Below, piece by piece: positions 44,596 through 53,574 of a DNA stretch of 64,000 nt. A model generated the notes under the pieces. The model made no database searches. It worked only from the letters and a program-made list of their open reading frames with translations, and was not told the origin of the DNA. Every line of letters begins with the position of its first letter. The stretch's first letter is position 1. The position numbers were made by a program, and so were the translations under genes. The DNA comes from Sulfuracidifex tepidarius (GTDB lineage: Archaea > Thermoproteota > Thermoprotei_A > Sulfolobales > Sulfolobaceae): the NCBI RefSeq assembly GCF_008326425.1, contig NZ_AP018929.1:1254875-1318874 (forward strand), written 5' to 3'.

Positions 44596-45651
44596 GAAAC
44601 GTGAGAGGTATCCGTAATCCCTCTCTTCGCCTCTGGCTAGCTTCGACGCGAACATCCCCATGGCTGGGGCGTAACTCCACCCTAACCTACAAGCCCCGGT
44701 CGCCACAACTAAGTTGTCCCTTCTACCAAGTATGGGGAACCCGTCTGGAGAACAAGGCCTGAGACCCCACTTGACGTCTACTACCTTCTCGAACTTGACT
44801 AGATTTGACGCTGACCTAATTATCTCGTCCCTCCTGTCGTGGTCGGAGAAGTCAGCGTCGAAACCACCGGTGACCTTAACGTAGTCTAGAGGAGACACGG
44901 CTATTCCGCTCTCAACGTGAACGAATGCCGAGTTCAGGACTGGCTTTCCCTCAACTCTGAAACCGACCCCACGAAAAGCGGTGAGGGGAACGTCGACGAA
45001 GTCCCTTACGTGGGCACCTGAGGTCAGGACTATCACGTCAAAGTCGTTTAGCTCATTTAGGTCCTTCACTTCCCTCTTGATCACCTTCACGTGTGCTATT
45101 TCCTTCTTCATCCTCTCAACGAACTTCTCTGTGGACAGCCTAGACAGCTCGGGGAAGAATATCCCGCCAGCGAAGCCGTCCACCTCCACCTCCTCGAACT
45201 TGTTCCTGAACGGGGATCTTCTCTCCTCCTCGACCCCCTTCTCCATACCAGTTTTATCAGAATACACCTCCAGGAGGCCATCCTCGAAGTAGAGGAAGTC
45301 GTTCTTCTCTTCTGCCATTCTCTTGTACTCCTTGAGTGAGAACGAAGCCATTTCCCTCATGGTCTCCCAAGCTTCCTCTGGGGGAGTCTTCTCCATCTCC
45401 TTGAGCAGGGTGATCAACCATCTCCTGTCCACTTCTCTCATCACTGTTACCCCTTTGTTCCTGAACCTCAGCATCTTCTTCATCATGTTGAGTGAGTTTA
45501 TCCTATCGAACCTGAAAGGCTCTATCAAGCCTGCGGCGTGGACGGAGCCGTGACCTAGTTCCTCCTTTTCGAAGATAGTGACGTCCTCTTCCCTCAGGTA
45601 ATAGGAAGCGAACAGACCTACTATTCCTCCTCCTACGATAGCGACTTTCAA
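44578..45651 (-). CDS. FAD-dependent amine/glycine oxidase (DadA/ThiO-like)
   Basis: KVAIVGGGIVGLFASYYL is the dinucleotide-binding GxGxxG loop at the N-terminus, and GLRPCSPDGFPILGRRDNLVVATGACRLGWSYAPAMG near the C-terminus is the FAD contact region of D-amino-acid or glycine oxidases. The start TTG overlaps the HEAT-repeat stop (TTGA). With a ThiS/MoaD-like protein two genes upstream, a ThiO-like role in sulfur or thiazole chemistry is possible, but general amine oxidation is as likely. Confidence 0.75.
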   Translation of the reverse strand: MKVAIVGGGIVGLFASYYLREEDVTIFEKEELGHGSVHAAGLIEPFRFDRINSLNMMKKMLRFRNKGVTVMREVDRRWLITLLKEMEKTPPEEAWETMREMASFSLKEYKRMAEEKNDFLYFEDGLLEVYSDKTGMEKGVEEERRSPFRNKFEEVEVDGFAGGIFFPELSRLSTEKFVERMKKEIAHVKVIKREVKDLNELNDFDVIVLTSGAHVRDFVDVPLTAFRGVGFRVEGKPVLNSAFVHVESGIAVSPLDYVKVTGGFDADFSDHDRRDEIIRSASNLVKFEKVVDVKWGLRPCSPDGFPILGRRDNLVVATGACRLGWSYAPAMGMFASKLARGEERDYGYLSRFLPPNH

Positions 45652-46292
45652 GAGAGTTCTTGCATTATCCTCTTAGCTTCAATTTTAACTTTACTATCTT
45701 CCTTCGTTAGCTCCGTGAGGTATTGCGTCATGTCCCTCAACTCGTCTCTCTTGAAGAACCCTGTGGAGAGAGCAACTTTCCAAGCTATGATCCTCACCGA
45801 AGCCTTCTCGCTCTTGAGCAGGGAGACGTACCTCTCCTTGTCCCTTTCAGTGAATATACCTTCCTTCATCAGTTCCTGGAACAGCCTCCATGCCTTCTTC
45901 CTGATCGTGGGATACCTGCTCTTCAATAACCTCCAGAAGGAGTCCCTCACGCTGTAAACGAAGACCCAGTCTATTAATCCCAGTTCCACCAACTCATGTA
46001 CTCTCTTCCAAGCAGACCACTTTATGGTGTCAGACCTAGCCTTCATAGTTCTTTCAACTCCTTTCACGTTCAGGGAAACGTAGACGTCGATGTGGTTCCA
46101 AGCGTCTTCCCTCACTCCCTCCAAGGGGTTCCAGAGCAAAGACCTGAGGTACAGTCTGTTCCTGATTAGAGGTAGGACATTGCCTTCTTTCATTTCCTCT
46201 ACTATCTTCCACCCCTCTTTTCTTTTCCTCCCGTCCGGGCTCCTGAGGAGGGACAACACTTCCCTAACGTTCACGTCATCCACCCGTCGCAA
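45648..46292 (-). CDS. HEAT-repeat-like alpha-solenoid protein
   Basis: The 214 residues consist of repeating helix pairs of about 40 residues with W-x-(R/K) and A-W-K/R features (GWKIVEEMKEG, DAWNHIDVYVS, SAWKRVHELVE, KAWRLFQELMKEG, IAWKVALSTGF). That marks a HEAT-like solenoid used for protein contacts. It overlaps both neighbours. No catalytic motif is present. Confidence 0.7.
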   Translation of the reverse strand: MRRVDDVNVREVLSLLRSPDGRKRKEGWKIVEEMKEGNVLPLIRNRLYLRSLLWNPLEGVREDAWNHIDVYVSLNVKGVERTMKARSDTIKWSAWKRVHELVELGLIDWVFVYSVRDSFWRLLKSRYPTIRKKAWRLFQELMKEGIFTERDKERYVSLLKSEKASVRIIAWKVALSTGFFKRDELRDMTQYLTELTKEDSKVKIEAKRIMQELS

Positions 46293-46482
46293 CTAGGAAG
46301 ACTGTCAACGTCTCGTTTGACCTCACCCTCTCGTCCTCTGGGACGGGGGTGTTACCTCTGAGTACTACTGAGCCTTGGGGAGTGTAGCCTATCTTCTTCA
46401 GCAAGTCCCTTATGGTAGACCCCTCATCTACTTCTACTTCCACCACTTTGGATTCCTTTATCAGGTTGACAGTTACTTTCAT
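46276..46482 (-). CDS. Ubiquitin-fold sulfur-carrier-like protein ending in GG
   Basis: The 68-residue beta-grasp protein (VTVNLIKESKVVEVEVDEGSTIRDLLKKIGY, then GNTPVPEDERVRSNETLTVFLVATGG) ends in the diglycine needed for adenylation, as in ThiS, MoaD, Urm1 and archaeal SAMPs. The PVPEDERV segment before the last strand is most like ThiS/Urm1. An E1-like enzyme is not nearby. It is the first gene of the operon with the HEAT and FAD proteins. Confidence 0.75.
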   Translation of the reverse strand: MKVTVNLIKESKVVEVEVDEGSTIRDLLKKIGYTPQGSVVLRGNTPVPEDERVRSNETLTVFLVATGG

Positions 46483-46506
46483 AATGAGAGAGTGAGGAGT
46501 TCTAAC

Positions 46507-47373
46507 CTAAAAGTTTACAGTCCTACCTTTCCTCATGAGTTCCTTCATCCTCTCCACTGCTAACTGAAGTTCTTTCTCGTCCTCTGAGTAAGCTGAGACC
46601 GAGTTAGTATAGAAACAAGGCTTCTCTGAGTCCAACCTGAGCCTCCCGCAAATTCTGGTCTTCGTCAGGTTACCTTTCTCCAGTTCATCAATGGAGAAAT
46701 TCCTATAGGTAGAGATGACTCCCTTCTCCAAGACCATGTTCCCGACGAACCTGCCCTTTATAACGTCAGCTATCGTGATGTAAGAGGACAGCTTCACGTT
46801 GTCAGCCCTCCTCATTATTGGTATCATGAGAGGGATAGCGGAGATGTTACCTTTCTCTAGCTCCACACTAATGTCTTCATCTACACATTCGCCTTCAACC
46901 CTAGGCTCGAATCCCATTCCTTTCAAGACTTCTTCCCACGTGACCTCACCAGACTCTATGGACGACTCTTCAAACAAGGCTACGGTATGTCCCTCGATGG
47001 AAACTCCAGTGTTGTAAAGCTCCTTATCGTAGTCAAGGTCGTCTATTTCGCCTGAAATTAGCTTGTGGAAAAGCGAATTGAGGCTCTGGTTCACCTCACC
47101 TTCGCTCCTTATAACTCTGAACGACCCGAAACCGTAAGCAGGAACGTACATCATGAGGTATCCGTTAAGGTACACCGTGTGGTTTCCTACCTTTCCTTCG
47201 TAAAGTGCAGAGAAGAGGGACTTGAGGGATTCCGTGTCAAGCCCGGGCTCAACTGTAACCTCGAAACCTTTCCCCTTCACTATCTTTCTATCTCCTTCCT
47301 TTAGAACAAAGAGAGGAGGATTCTCCTTGTAAGTCTGACCTCCCTGCAGGATTCCTTGAGAACAGATTTTCAT
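46507..47373 (-). CDS. Uncharacterised protein downstream of glycogen synthase
   Basis: I recognise no family for these 288 residues. Mixed alpha/beta sequence, with a Cys pair late in the chain (RICGRLRLDSEKPCFY), and no signal or membrane helix. It starts two bases after the glycogen synthase stop, so it is co-transcribed with GT5 and GH57 and may influence glycogen metabolism. Confidence 0.55.
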   Translation of the reverse strand: MKICSQGILQGGQTYKENPPLFVLKEGDRKIVKGKGFEVTVEPGLDTESLKSLFSALYEGKVGNHTVYLNGYLMMYVPAYGFGSFRVIRSEGEVNQSLNSLFHKLISGEIDDLDYDKELYNTGVSIEGHTVALFEESSIESGEVTWEEVLKGMGFEPRVEGECVDEDISVELEKGNISAIPLMIPIMRRADNVKLSSYITIADVIKGRFVGNMVLEKGVISTYRNFSIDELEKGNLTKTRICGRLRLDSEKPCFYTNSVSAYSEDEKELQLAVERMKELMRKGRTVNF

Positions 47374-47375
47374 GT

Positions 47376-49082
47376 TTAAAAAGAAGATGTAGCCCTATAT
47401 TTAGCCATGTTAAGGGACTTCTTGTAGCAGTCCAGCACAGAGTTCGTCACGGACCCCCACGTGAACTTCTCCTCTACCCTCTTGGACGCGTTGTCCCTCA
47501 CCCTGTTCCACATGTTGACTTCGCTGGTCTTGAACGTCCTGAGTTTCGACAGGAGTCCAGAGTCGTTCTTCTCTCCCGCCTCAGCCAAGAGGAGGGAGTC
47601 TATGATCGCGTTAGAAAGGTCTCCTATGCTCTCCGGGGACACTAACATTCCAGTCCCATTGTTCTGGTCTCCTCTGAGGTCGATCACGCTTTCCCTCAGA
47701 CCTCCTACAGCGTAAGCTATGACTGGAGTGCCCACAGCCATGGACTCTATCGCGTTTATTCCGAAGGGCTCCCACCTGGAGGGTACGGCGAAGACAGAGG
47801 AAACGTAATGGAAAGTCTTATACAGCTCATAGTCGAACCTGCCAAGGACCAGCCTCACGTTGTCCCTCAACTCAGAAGCCCTATCTATGAGGTCTTGTAG
47901 AAGAGCGTAGTCCCCTATTGGGATACCTAACGCTATCATCCTTGCATCGTGTACCTCGTTAACTACTTCATACATTGCCCTCAAAAGTAGGTCTATTCCC
48001 TTCTGGAAAGACAGCCTGCCCGTGAAAAGGATGAGGGGACCCTCTCCCATGTCCTCAAACGTCCAGTCATCCCTTATACCGAGGGATCTCCTGGCGTTCC
48101 ACAACATGTTCCCCGTGGTGTAGTCCTCCGGTATCGCCTTGAGGGTATGCAGTGACGAGAGTATCTTCTTCCTCCCCTCTCTCCTGTCCCTAGTTGAGAG
48201 GAACTTCTCCGCTAGGGAGGAGGCTTCCTTCACACTCCAGTCAGTCCCGTTGTACTCCACACAGCTCTTGTTCTCTATCCAGTTGCCCACGAAGTTGTAA
48301 ACGTCGTATGTGAGGTAGCTATAGCTAACGGTCGAGACCACGTCAGCCTCGTAACAGCCGAATTTCTCTATGGAGCTATGTGACAACGCGTCCCAGACGT
48401 AAGAGTACTTCATGAGGGAGTGGCGCGACACCATCCACACGTAGTGGTAGCTGTCCTCGAGTCCGCTCCACTCAGCCGACGGGAAGTGCCAGGGAGCAGA
48501 CACCTTGTTGAGTAGATGTATTGTGAATATCATCGGTATAACCACCCTCCTGTCCTCCAAGGTCTGCTTCACCTTTACTGCCGGAACTACGGAGTGCCAG
48601 TCGTTAGCATGTATCAGGTCGGGCAGTTTGTCGGGCATGAAGTGGAACGTCAGCCTCTCCATCCCTTTAGTGAAGAGGGAGGACTTCTCCATGGCGTTCT
48701 CGTAGATGTTCCACGAGTCAAGGATCTTCCCTGTGTCGTAGTCTAACCCCTTCACCATGATAACCTTGAACCCGTCTAACTTACCTTCTTCGAAACCTAT
48801 CCTGTAGTGGTAATACTTACCGTCTGTCCCGCGCCTATCTCCCTCAGCTGTGATCCCCATGTCGTTGAGGGAAAGCATTGATCTGTAGTTCCCGTTCAAG
48901 TGCCTCCCATGGGAAGGCATCATCACCGTCACGTCATATCCTCTCGTCGCAAGTTCCTTCCCCAGATAGTAAACTACGTTCCCCATCCCTCCTACTCCTG
49001 CTACCTTGAAAAGCTCAAATGAGAGGAACCATACTCTTTTCACGTCGTCTGGAATCCATATCGACTCTATTCTCTTAAGCAT
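47376..49082 (-). CDS. glgA: Glycogen synthase, family 5 glycosyltransferase
   Basis: WFLSFELFKVAGVGGMGNVVYYLGKELATRGYDVTVMMPSHG holds the K-x-GG ADP/UDP-glucose loop of glycogen synthases. HANDWHSVVPAV, FTGRLSFQKGIDLLLRAM and SRWEPFGINAIESMAVGTPVIAYAVGGLRE are the classic downstream motifs. At 568 residues it is longer than bacterial GlgA and fits the archaeal type. It overlaps the GH57 gene by eight bases. It elongates alpha-1,4-glucan from nucleotide glucose. Confidence 0.85.
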   Translation of the reverse strand: MLKRIESIWIPDDVKRVWFLSFELFKVAGVGGMGNVVYYLGKELATRGYDVTVMMPSHGRHLNGNYRSMLSLNDMGITAEGDRRGTDGKYYHYRIGFEEGKLDGFKVIMVKGLDYDTGKILDSWNIYENAMEKSSLFTKGMERLTFHFMPDKLPDLIHANDWHSVVPAVKVKQTLEDRRVVIPMIFTIHLLNKVSAPWHFPSAEWSGLEDSYHYVWMVSRHSLMKYSYVWDALSHSSIEKFGCYEADVVSTVSYSYLTYDVYNFVGNWIENKSCVEYNGTDWSVKEASSLAEKFLSTRDRREGRKKILSSLHTLKAIPEDYTTGNMLWNARRSLGIRDDWTFEDMGEGPLILFTGRLSFQKGIDLLLRAMYEVVNEVHDARMIALGIPIGDYALLQDLIDRASELRDNVRLVLGRFDYELYKTFHYVSSVFAVPSRWEPFGINAIESMAVGTPVIAYAVGGLRESVIDLRGDQNNGTGMLVSPESIGDLSNAIIDSLLLAEAGEKNDSGLLSKLRTFKTSEVNMWNRVRDNASKRVEEKFTWGSVTNSVLDCYKKSLNMAKYRATSSF

Positions 49083-50412
49083 CTTGAAGCCACCTCTTTA
49101 GGTTCTCTTCATGGGACTTAAACTTTGGCTCCCTCTTCACGATCTCCATGAATTCCTTCCTGTTCCACGCTACGGACGACCTCTTGTCCTTTGACGTGAA
49201 GAAGTAAGGTTCGTTCTTAACGTCGAGTGCGTGGAGCTCCTCGTCTAGGAAGACGTTGATCGCGAAGAACTCGTTTATGAACGCGTCTATCGGAGATCCG
49301 AAAGCGTTGAAGTATGAGTGTACCTCAGCAGGACCTCCCTCGCCAAGGAACATGTAGTAATAGTTGTCACTGGTGGTGAAGTACTTCCATACCTTCAGCC
49401 TCTCTTTCCCTATCTCCTTGGAAGGCATTTCAGATCTCCTCACCATGTCGTCATAAGCCCACTGCATTATGTTCCCCAACCAACTGCTCTCGTCCTTCTT
49501 TATGTCAGCCCAGGAAGTGGTACCCTGAAACTTGAACGAGTCGTAAGCGTCCCTCGACACCTCCCTCGGTAAGGTCATGGACACTCCTTCCCTAGAGAGG
49601 GATGAGGGCAACCACCTCAGGAAGTCGAGAATTCCCGTGGACTGGTCGTGGTGCTCCCCGAAGGTTTCGTAATCAACGAAGACCAAACCGTTCTGACCCG
49701 GAGTCCACTTGACCCACGATGCGAACTTGTCCGCCGTGAGAGGGTATTGGTCCCAAGCCTTATTTGAGAACCTGAAGGCTATGTCGTCGCTCAGTCTGTA
49801 GTTCCTGAACAGTATCGACATCCCGCTGTTCTCGTGTTTGTAAATGTAGTTAGGGTTTCTTCCCTTCAGTTCCCTCTCAACTCCCTCTGTTAGGATTGCG
49901 TTGAAGCCCATCTTACTAGCCTCTTGGACTACCCTGTTGTTCGTGAGAAGCTCGGTGTTCTCAAAAGTTACTGGTGTCTGTTTGAAGTAAGATTTAATCA
50001 ATTCCCTATGTTCCTTCACCTGCTCCCTCCATTCGCTCAAGTCTTCCCACATAGACGTCACCGAGTGATAGTAAGTCTGGGAAAGGAACTCGACCTTATG
50101 TGTGTAAGAAAGTTGTTGAAAGAGCTCTATGACCTCTTTTCCCCACTTCTCAGCCTGCTCCATGAAAGTCCCGCTGATTGAAAAGAAGAACTTCACTTCC
50201 CTTCCTTCCTCTTCCCCTCTCTCTATCTCTTCAAGTATCACTGTAGTCGCAGGCAAGTAACATCGCTTTTTCACCTTCTCGAAAATCTCTCTATTCACCT
50301 TCATGTCTATGAACCTTTCCTCTAGGTAACCTCTGTAGATAGGGTTCCAAAACATGTCCTTCCTTATCCTAAAAGGTTGATGTACCTCAAAGCCTACAGT
50401 TAATTTGTTCAT
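49075..50412 (-). CDS. Family 57 glycoside hydrolase (alpha-amylase-like)
   Basis: GFEVHQPFRI is GH57 motif 1 (HQP). MGFNAILTEGVERELKG carries the nucleophile region (TEGVE), and FVDYETFGEHHDQSTGILDFLRWLP carries the acid/base Asp and the conserved YETFGEH. Members are alpha-amylases, 4-alpha-glucanotransferases and branching enzymes. The ATG at 50412 is 28 bp from an A/T box, so it is probably leaderless. It is the first gene of the leftward arm of the glycogen cluster. Confidence 0.85.
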   Translation of the reverse strand: MNKLTVGFEVHQPFRIRKDMFWNPIYRGYLEERFIDMKVNREIFEKVKKRCYLPATTVILEEIERGEEEGREVKFFFSISGTFMEQAEKWGKEVIELFQQLSYTHKVEFLSQTYYHSVTSMWEDLSEWREQVKEHRELIKSYFKQTPVTFENTELLTNNRVVQEASKMGFNAILTEGVERELKGRNPNYIYKHENSGMSILFRNYRLSDDIAFRFSNKAWDQYPLTADKFASWVKWTPGQNGLVFVDYETFGEHHDQSTGILDFLRWLPSSLSREGVSMTLPREVSRDAYDSFKFQGTTSWADIKKDESSWLGNIMQWAYDDMVRRSEMPSKEIGKERLKVWKYFTTSDNYYYMFLGEGGPAEVHSYFNAFGSPIDAFINEFFAINVFLDEELHALDVKNEPYFFTSKDKRSSVAWNRKEFMEIVKREPKFKSHEENLKRWLQDA

Positions 50413-50447
50413 AACTGTTTATATGTGGTTATCTATTATTAATAATC
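50413..50447. promoter_or_regulatory. Compact divergent promoter of the glycogen cluster
   Basis: Only 35 bp separate the two ATGs. TTTATAT at 50418-50424 lies 27 bp before the rightward ATG, and ATTATTAATAAT at about 50435-50446 lies 28 bp before the leftward ATG. Both arms can therefore be leaderless, with interleaved TATA boxes likely to couple their expression. Confidence 0.6.
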
Positions 50448-51707
50448 ATGAACTGGAACCTTTCTGATGTAAAAGTAGTAGTCCCGATAGGCGGTGAGGC
50501 GACCAGACTCAGACCACTCACCATAGAGACGTCTAAGGCAACCGTCAGGCTGCTCAACAGACCATTAATAGAGTTCCCAATAGCTGAGCTCGCGTCCCAG
50601 GGGTTGAAGGAGTTCATATTCGGGGTGAAAGGTTACATTAACTACAAGTCACTCTTCGACACATTTAAGGAAGGAGTGGGTTTCTCAGCCAGACACAGGA
50701 TAAAACCCAGGGTTCACTTCAAGTATCAGCCACGTGTGGACAGCGTTGGAAACGCCGACTCAGTGAGGATAAACATGGAGTACTATAGAATAGAGGAGCC
50801 AGTCCTCGTAATACAAGGAGACAACATCTTCAGGATGGACGTGAGGAAAGCCCTCGAATACCACGACGAGAGGGAAGCCATGATGACTATAGTGTTGAAG
50901 AAGAGCGATGACGTGAGGGAGTTCGGGGTCGCAGACCTTGATAAGGACATGCTCATAAAGAGGTTCGTTGAGAAACCCAAGAGACCAGAAGACGCACCGT
51001 CGAACTTGATAAACACGGGGATTTACATCCTTTCACCGGAGATAAGGAAGGTGTTCAGGTCCAACGAAATGACGGAGATGTTGAAACAGGGTAAGATGGA
51101 CTTCGGCAACGACGTGATACCCTTCCTCATAAAGAAGGGATACCCCGTTTACGGTTACGTCACCGACGACTTGTGGTTCGACGTCGGGACGCCCGACAGA
51201 TACTTGGACGCAATGTTGACCCTCCTGAAGGAATTACCTGATAGAGAAATAGAAGGGATAAGGATAGATAAAGAGAAGAGGATTTTCGTACAAGGAACCA
51301 GCCCCGACTCTATCAGGAGGAGAAACGTGATCAGGAACAAGTACAGGAAGGGTAAGATCTCCATAGAGGGGAACGTACTCATAGGTAGGCATTGCCAGAT
51401 TAACGAAGGGACTCACATCGAGAACTCCTCAATAGACAATTTCACCATCCTGGGAAGGGGAGTGAAGGTCATAGGCTCCTCAGTCATGGACAGAGTGTTC
51501 ATAGGTGACGGGGCAGTAATAGAGAACTCCGTCATAGGGAGACACGTGGAGATAAGGTCAACTCAAGGCAAGCCGGTGAAAGTGGTGAACAGCGTTATCG
51601 GCGACGATGTCGTGATCATGGGAGGAGTTGAACTAACCGGTTCAAAGGTTTACCCGCATAAGATCATCAATGAAGGTAGCAAGATGAACGACACAGTGCT
51701 GACGTGA
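50448..51707 (+). CDS. Sugar-1-phosphate nucleotidylyltransferase (glucose pyrophosphorylase type)
   Basis: [35 protein letters not shown] is the nucleotide-binding GGxxxRLxPLT signature. QGDNIFRMD supplies the metal-binding Asp and FVEKPKRP the catalytic EKP lysine. From about residue 280 a left-handed beta-helix of hexapeptide repeats ([35 protein letters not shown]) follows. It probably makes the ADP- or UDP-glucose used by the synthase transcribed from the opposite arm. Confidence 0.85.
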   Translation: MNWNLSDVKVVVPIGGEATRLRPLTIETSKATVRLLNRPLIEFPIAELASQGLKEFIFGVKGYINYKSLFDTFKEGVGFSARHRIKPRVHFKYQPRVDSVGNADSVRINMEYYRIEEPVLVIQGDNIFRMDVRKALEYHDEREAMMTIVLKKSDDVREFGVADLDKDMLIKRFVEKPKRPEDAPSNLINTGIYILSPEIRKVFRSNEMTEMLKQGKMDFGNDVIPFLIKKGYPVYGYVTDDLWFDVGTPDRYLDAMLTLLKELPDREIEGIRIDKEKRIFVQGTSPDSIRRRNVIRNKYRKGKISIEGNVLIGRHCQINEGTHIENSSIDNFTILGRGVKVIGSSVMDRVFIGDGAVIENSVIGRHVEIRSTQGKPVKVVNSVIGDDVVIMGGVELTGSKVYPHKIINEGSKMNDTVLT

Positions 51708-51711
51708 AACC

Positions 51712-53565
51712 ATGAGAGTTGCGAGCCTGGGAAACGGGAACTTATTGGTCAACGTCGACGAGAAGGGAAGGATCGTAGACCTTTATTACCCTTATGTGGG
51801 GATGGAAAACCAGACCTCCGGGGAGCCGATAAGGTACGCAGCCTTCAGCGACGGTGTGACCAGCGTAGACGATGAGTGGAAAGTCGAGGTGGGGTATCTC
51901 GATTCCACTAACATGGTGGAGGTGAGACAGAGTTCAGACAGACTTAACGTTTCAATGCTGACCTATTACTTCCTAGACAACGAAGAGAACACCCTCTATT
52001 CCCTAATAAAAGTGTTCAACAACTCCCCCAAGAGGAGGGACATAAAGCTCTTCTTCATCAATAACTTCAACTTGTACGCTTCCTCCTTCGGCGACACTGG
52101 ATTTTACGATCCGATAACCCAGTCTGTGATACACTATAAGGCGAAAAGGTACATTGGAGTAAAGTTGTTCTCTACCTCCTCGTTCACGGAGGAATACCAG
52201 ATCTCAAAGGGAGACCTTATGTATGACGTCTACGACGGTAAGCTCGACGGAGGTACTATAGCTAATGGAGACGTGAACTCAGCTGTAGCTGTGAACCTCA
52301 CAATAGATTCTAACACTTTCTCAAAGGCTTACTTCACGATCTCCTTCTCCAGGGAGCTTGAAGACCTCAGGAGGATGTTGAGAAAGGTTAACTTCGCTCA
52401 GGTGGAGACTTCGTTCACCCTCAGTTACATGTTCTGGAAGAACTGGCTCTCCAGGAGCTCGTTCAAATTTACAGAGGATAAGTTCAGGAAACTTTATAAC
52501 GTCAGCTTGCTTGCGGTGAGGAACCACATGGACGGCAGGGGGAGCCTCATAGCTTCGTCTGACTACTCCTTCGTTAAGGTATATGCTGACTCCTACCAGT
52601 ACTGTTGGCCGCGTGACTGTGCCTACGCGTCTTACGCTCTCGAGGTAGCCGGTTACAGAGAGCTGGTGAACAGACACCTCCACTTTATGGAGTGCTTGAC
52701 CAGCAACGAAGGGTTCTTTTACCATAAGTATAACCCTGACGGAAGCTTGGCTAGCTCGTGGCATCCTTGGGTCATGGAGGGAAGACCCATCTATCCGATA
52801 CAGGAGGACGAGACTGCATTACCTATCTGGCTCATGGGGGCCCACTTCGAAGCCGTAGGGGACGTAGACGAGATAGAGAAACCGTATAAGAGGTTCGTGA
52901 AGAGGTCAATGAGGTTCCTCATGGACTACATGGAGGAAGGGTTACCTAAACCGTCTTTCGACCTTTGGGAGGAGAGGTACGGAATCCACATGTTCACCGT
53001 GGCAACTGTGTACGGTGCGCTCCAGAAGGGAGCTCTCTTGGCCAAGGCTATGGGGGACGAGGTGTTAGCCGAGGACTCAATAGAGGTAGCTACGTCCTTA
53101 AAGGAAGTCGCAATGAAGAGGTTAGTGAGCAACGGGAGGTTCATAAGGAGGATAGACGAGCACGGGGAGAAGGACATGGTAGTCGACGCGAGCATGTACG
53201 CTCCGTACTTCTTCGGCATGGTCAAGCCAGACGACCCTATAATGGTGAAGACAATACAGGAGATCGAAGGTAAGCTCAAGGTGAACGGTGGTATAATTAG
53301 GTATGAGAACGACTTCTACCAAAGGAGAAAGAAAGATCCCAACCCGTGGGTAATTACCACGCTCTGGGTCGCTGAGTATTACGCTGACCTCGGGAAGGTC
53401 GAGAAAGCTATGGAGTACATAAACTGGGTCTCGTCTAAGGCAATCCCTTCGGGTCTCCTCCCCGAACAGGTGGACCCTGAGACGGGTGAGCCTACGTCAG
53501 TTACTCCCTTGGTTTGGTCTCACGCTGAGTACATAATAGCTATTAACAAGGCTATGAAGATTTAA
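51712..53565 (+). CDS. Family 15 glycoside hydrolase (glucoamylase/trehalase type)
   Basis: The N-terminal beta domain ([30 protein letters not shown]) and the alpha/alpha-barrel motifs [40 protein letters not shown] and [27 protein letters not shown] are diagnostic for prokaryotic GH15. The Glu in EDETAL and in LLPEQ are the catalytic pair. No signal peptide, so it acts intracellularly to release glucose from glycogen ends. It follows the nucleotidyltransferase by four bases. Confidence 0.85.
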   Translation: MRVASLGNGNLLVNVDEKGRIVDLYYPYVGMENQTSGEPIRYAAFSDGVTSVDDEWKVEVGYLDSTNMVEVRQSSDRLNVSMLTYYFLDNEENTLYSLIKVFNNSPKRRDIKLFFINNFNLYASSFGDTGFYDPITQSVIHYKAKRYIGVKLFSTSSFTEEYQISKGDLMYDVYDGKLDGGTIANGDVNSAVAVNLTIDSNTFSKAYFTISFSRELEDLRRMLRKVNFAQVETSFTLSYMFWKNWLSRSSFKFTEDKFRKLYNVSLLAVRNHMDGRGSLIASSDYSFVKVYADSYQYCWPRDCAYASYALEVAGYRELVNRHLHFMECLTSNEGFFYHKYNPDGSLASSWHPWVMEGRPIYPIQEDETALPIWLMGAHFEAVGDVDEIEKPYKRFVKRSMRFLMDYMEEGLPKPSFDLWEERYGIHMFTVATVYGALQKGALLAKAMGDEVLAEDSIEVATSLKEVAMKRLVSNGRFIRRIDEHGEKDMVVDASMYAPYFFGMVKPDDPIMVKTIQEIEGKLKVNGGIIRYENDFYQRRKKDPNPWVITTLWVAEYYADLGKVEKAMEYINWVSSKAIPSGLLPEQVDPETGEPTSVTPLVWSHAEYIIAINKAMKI

Positions 53566-53574
53566 TAGAACAAA

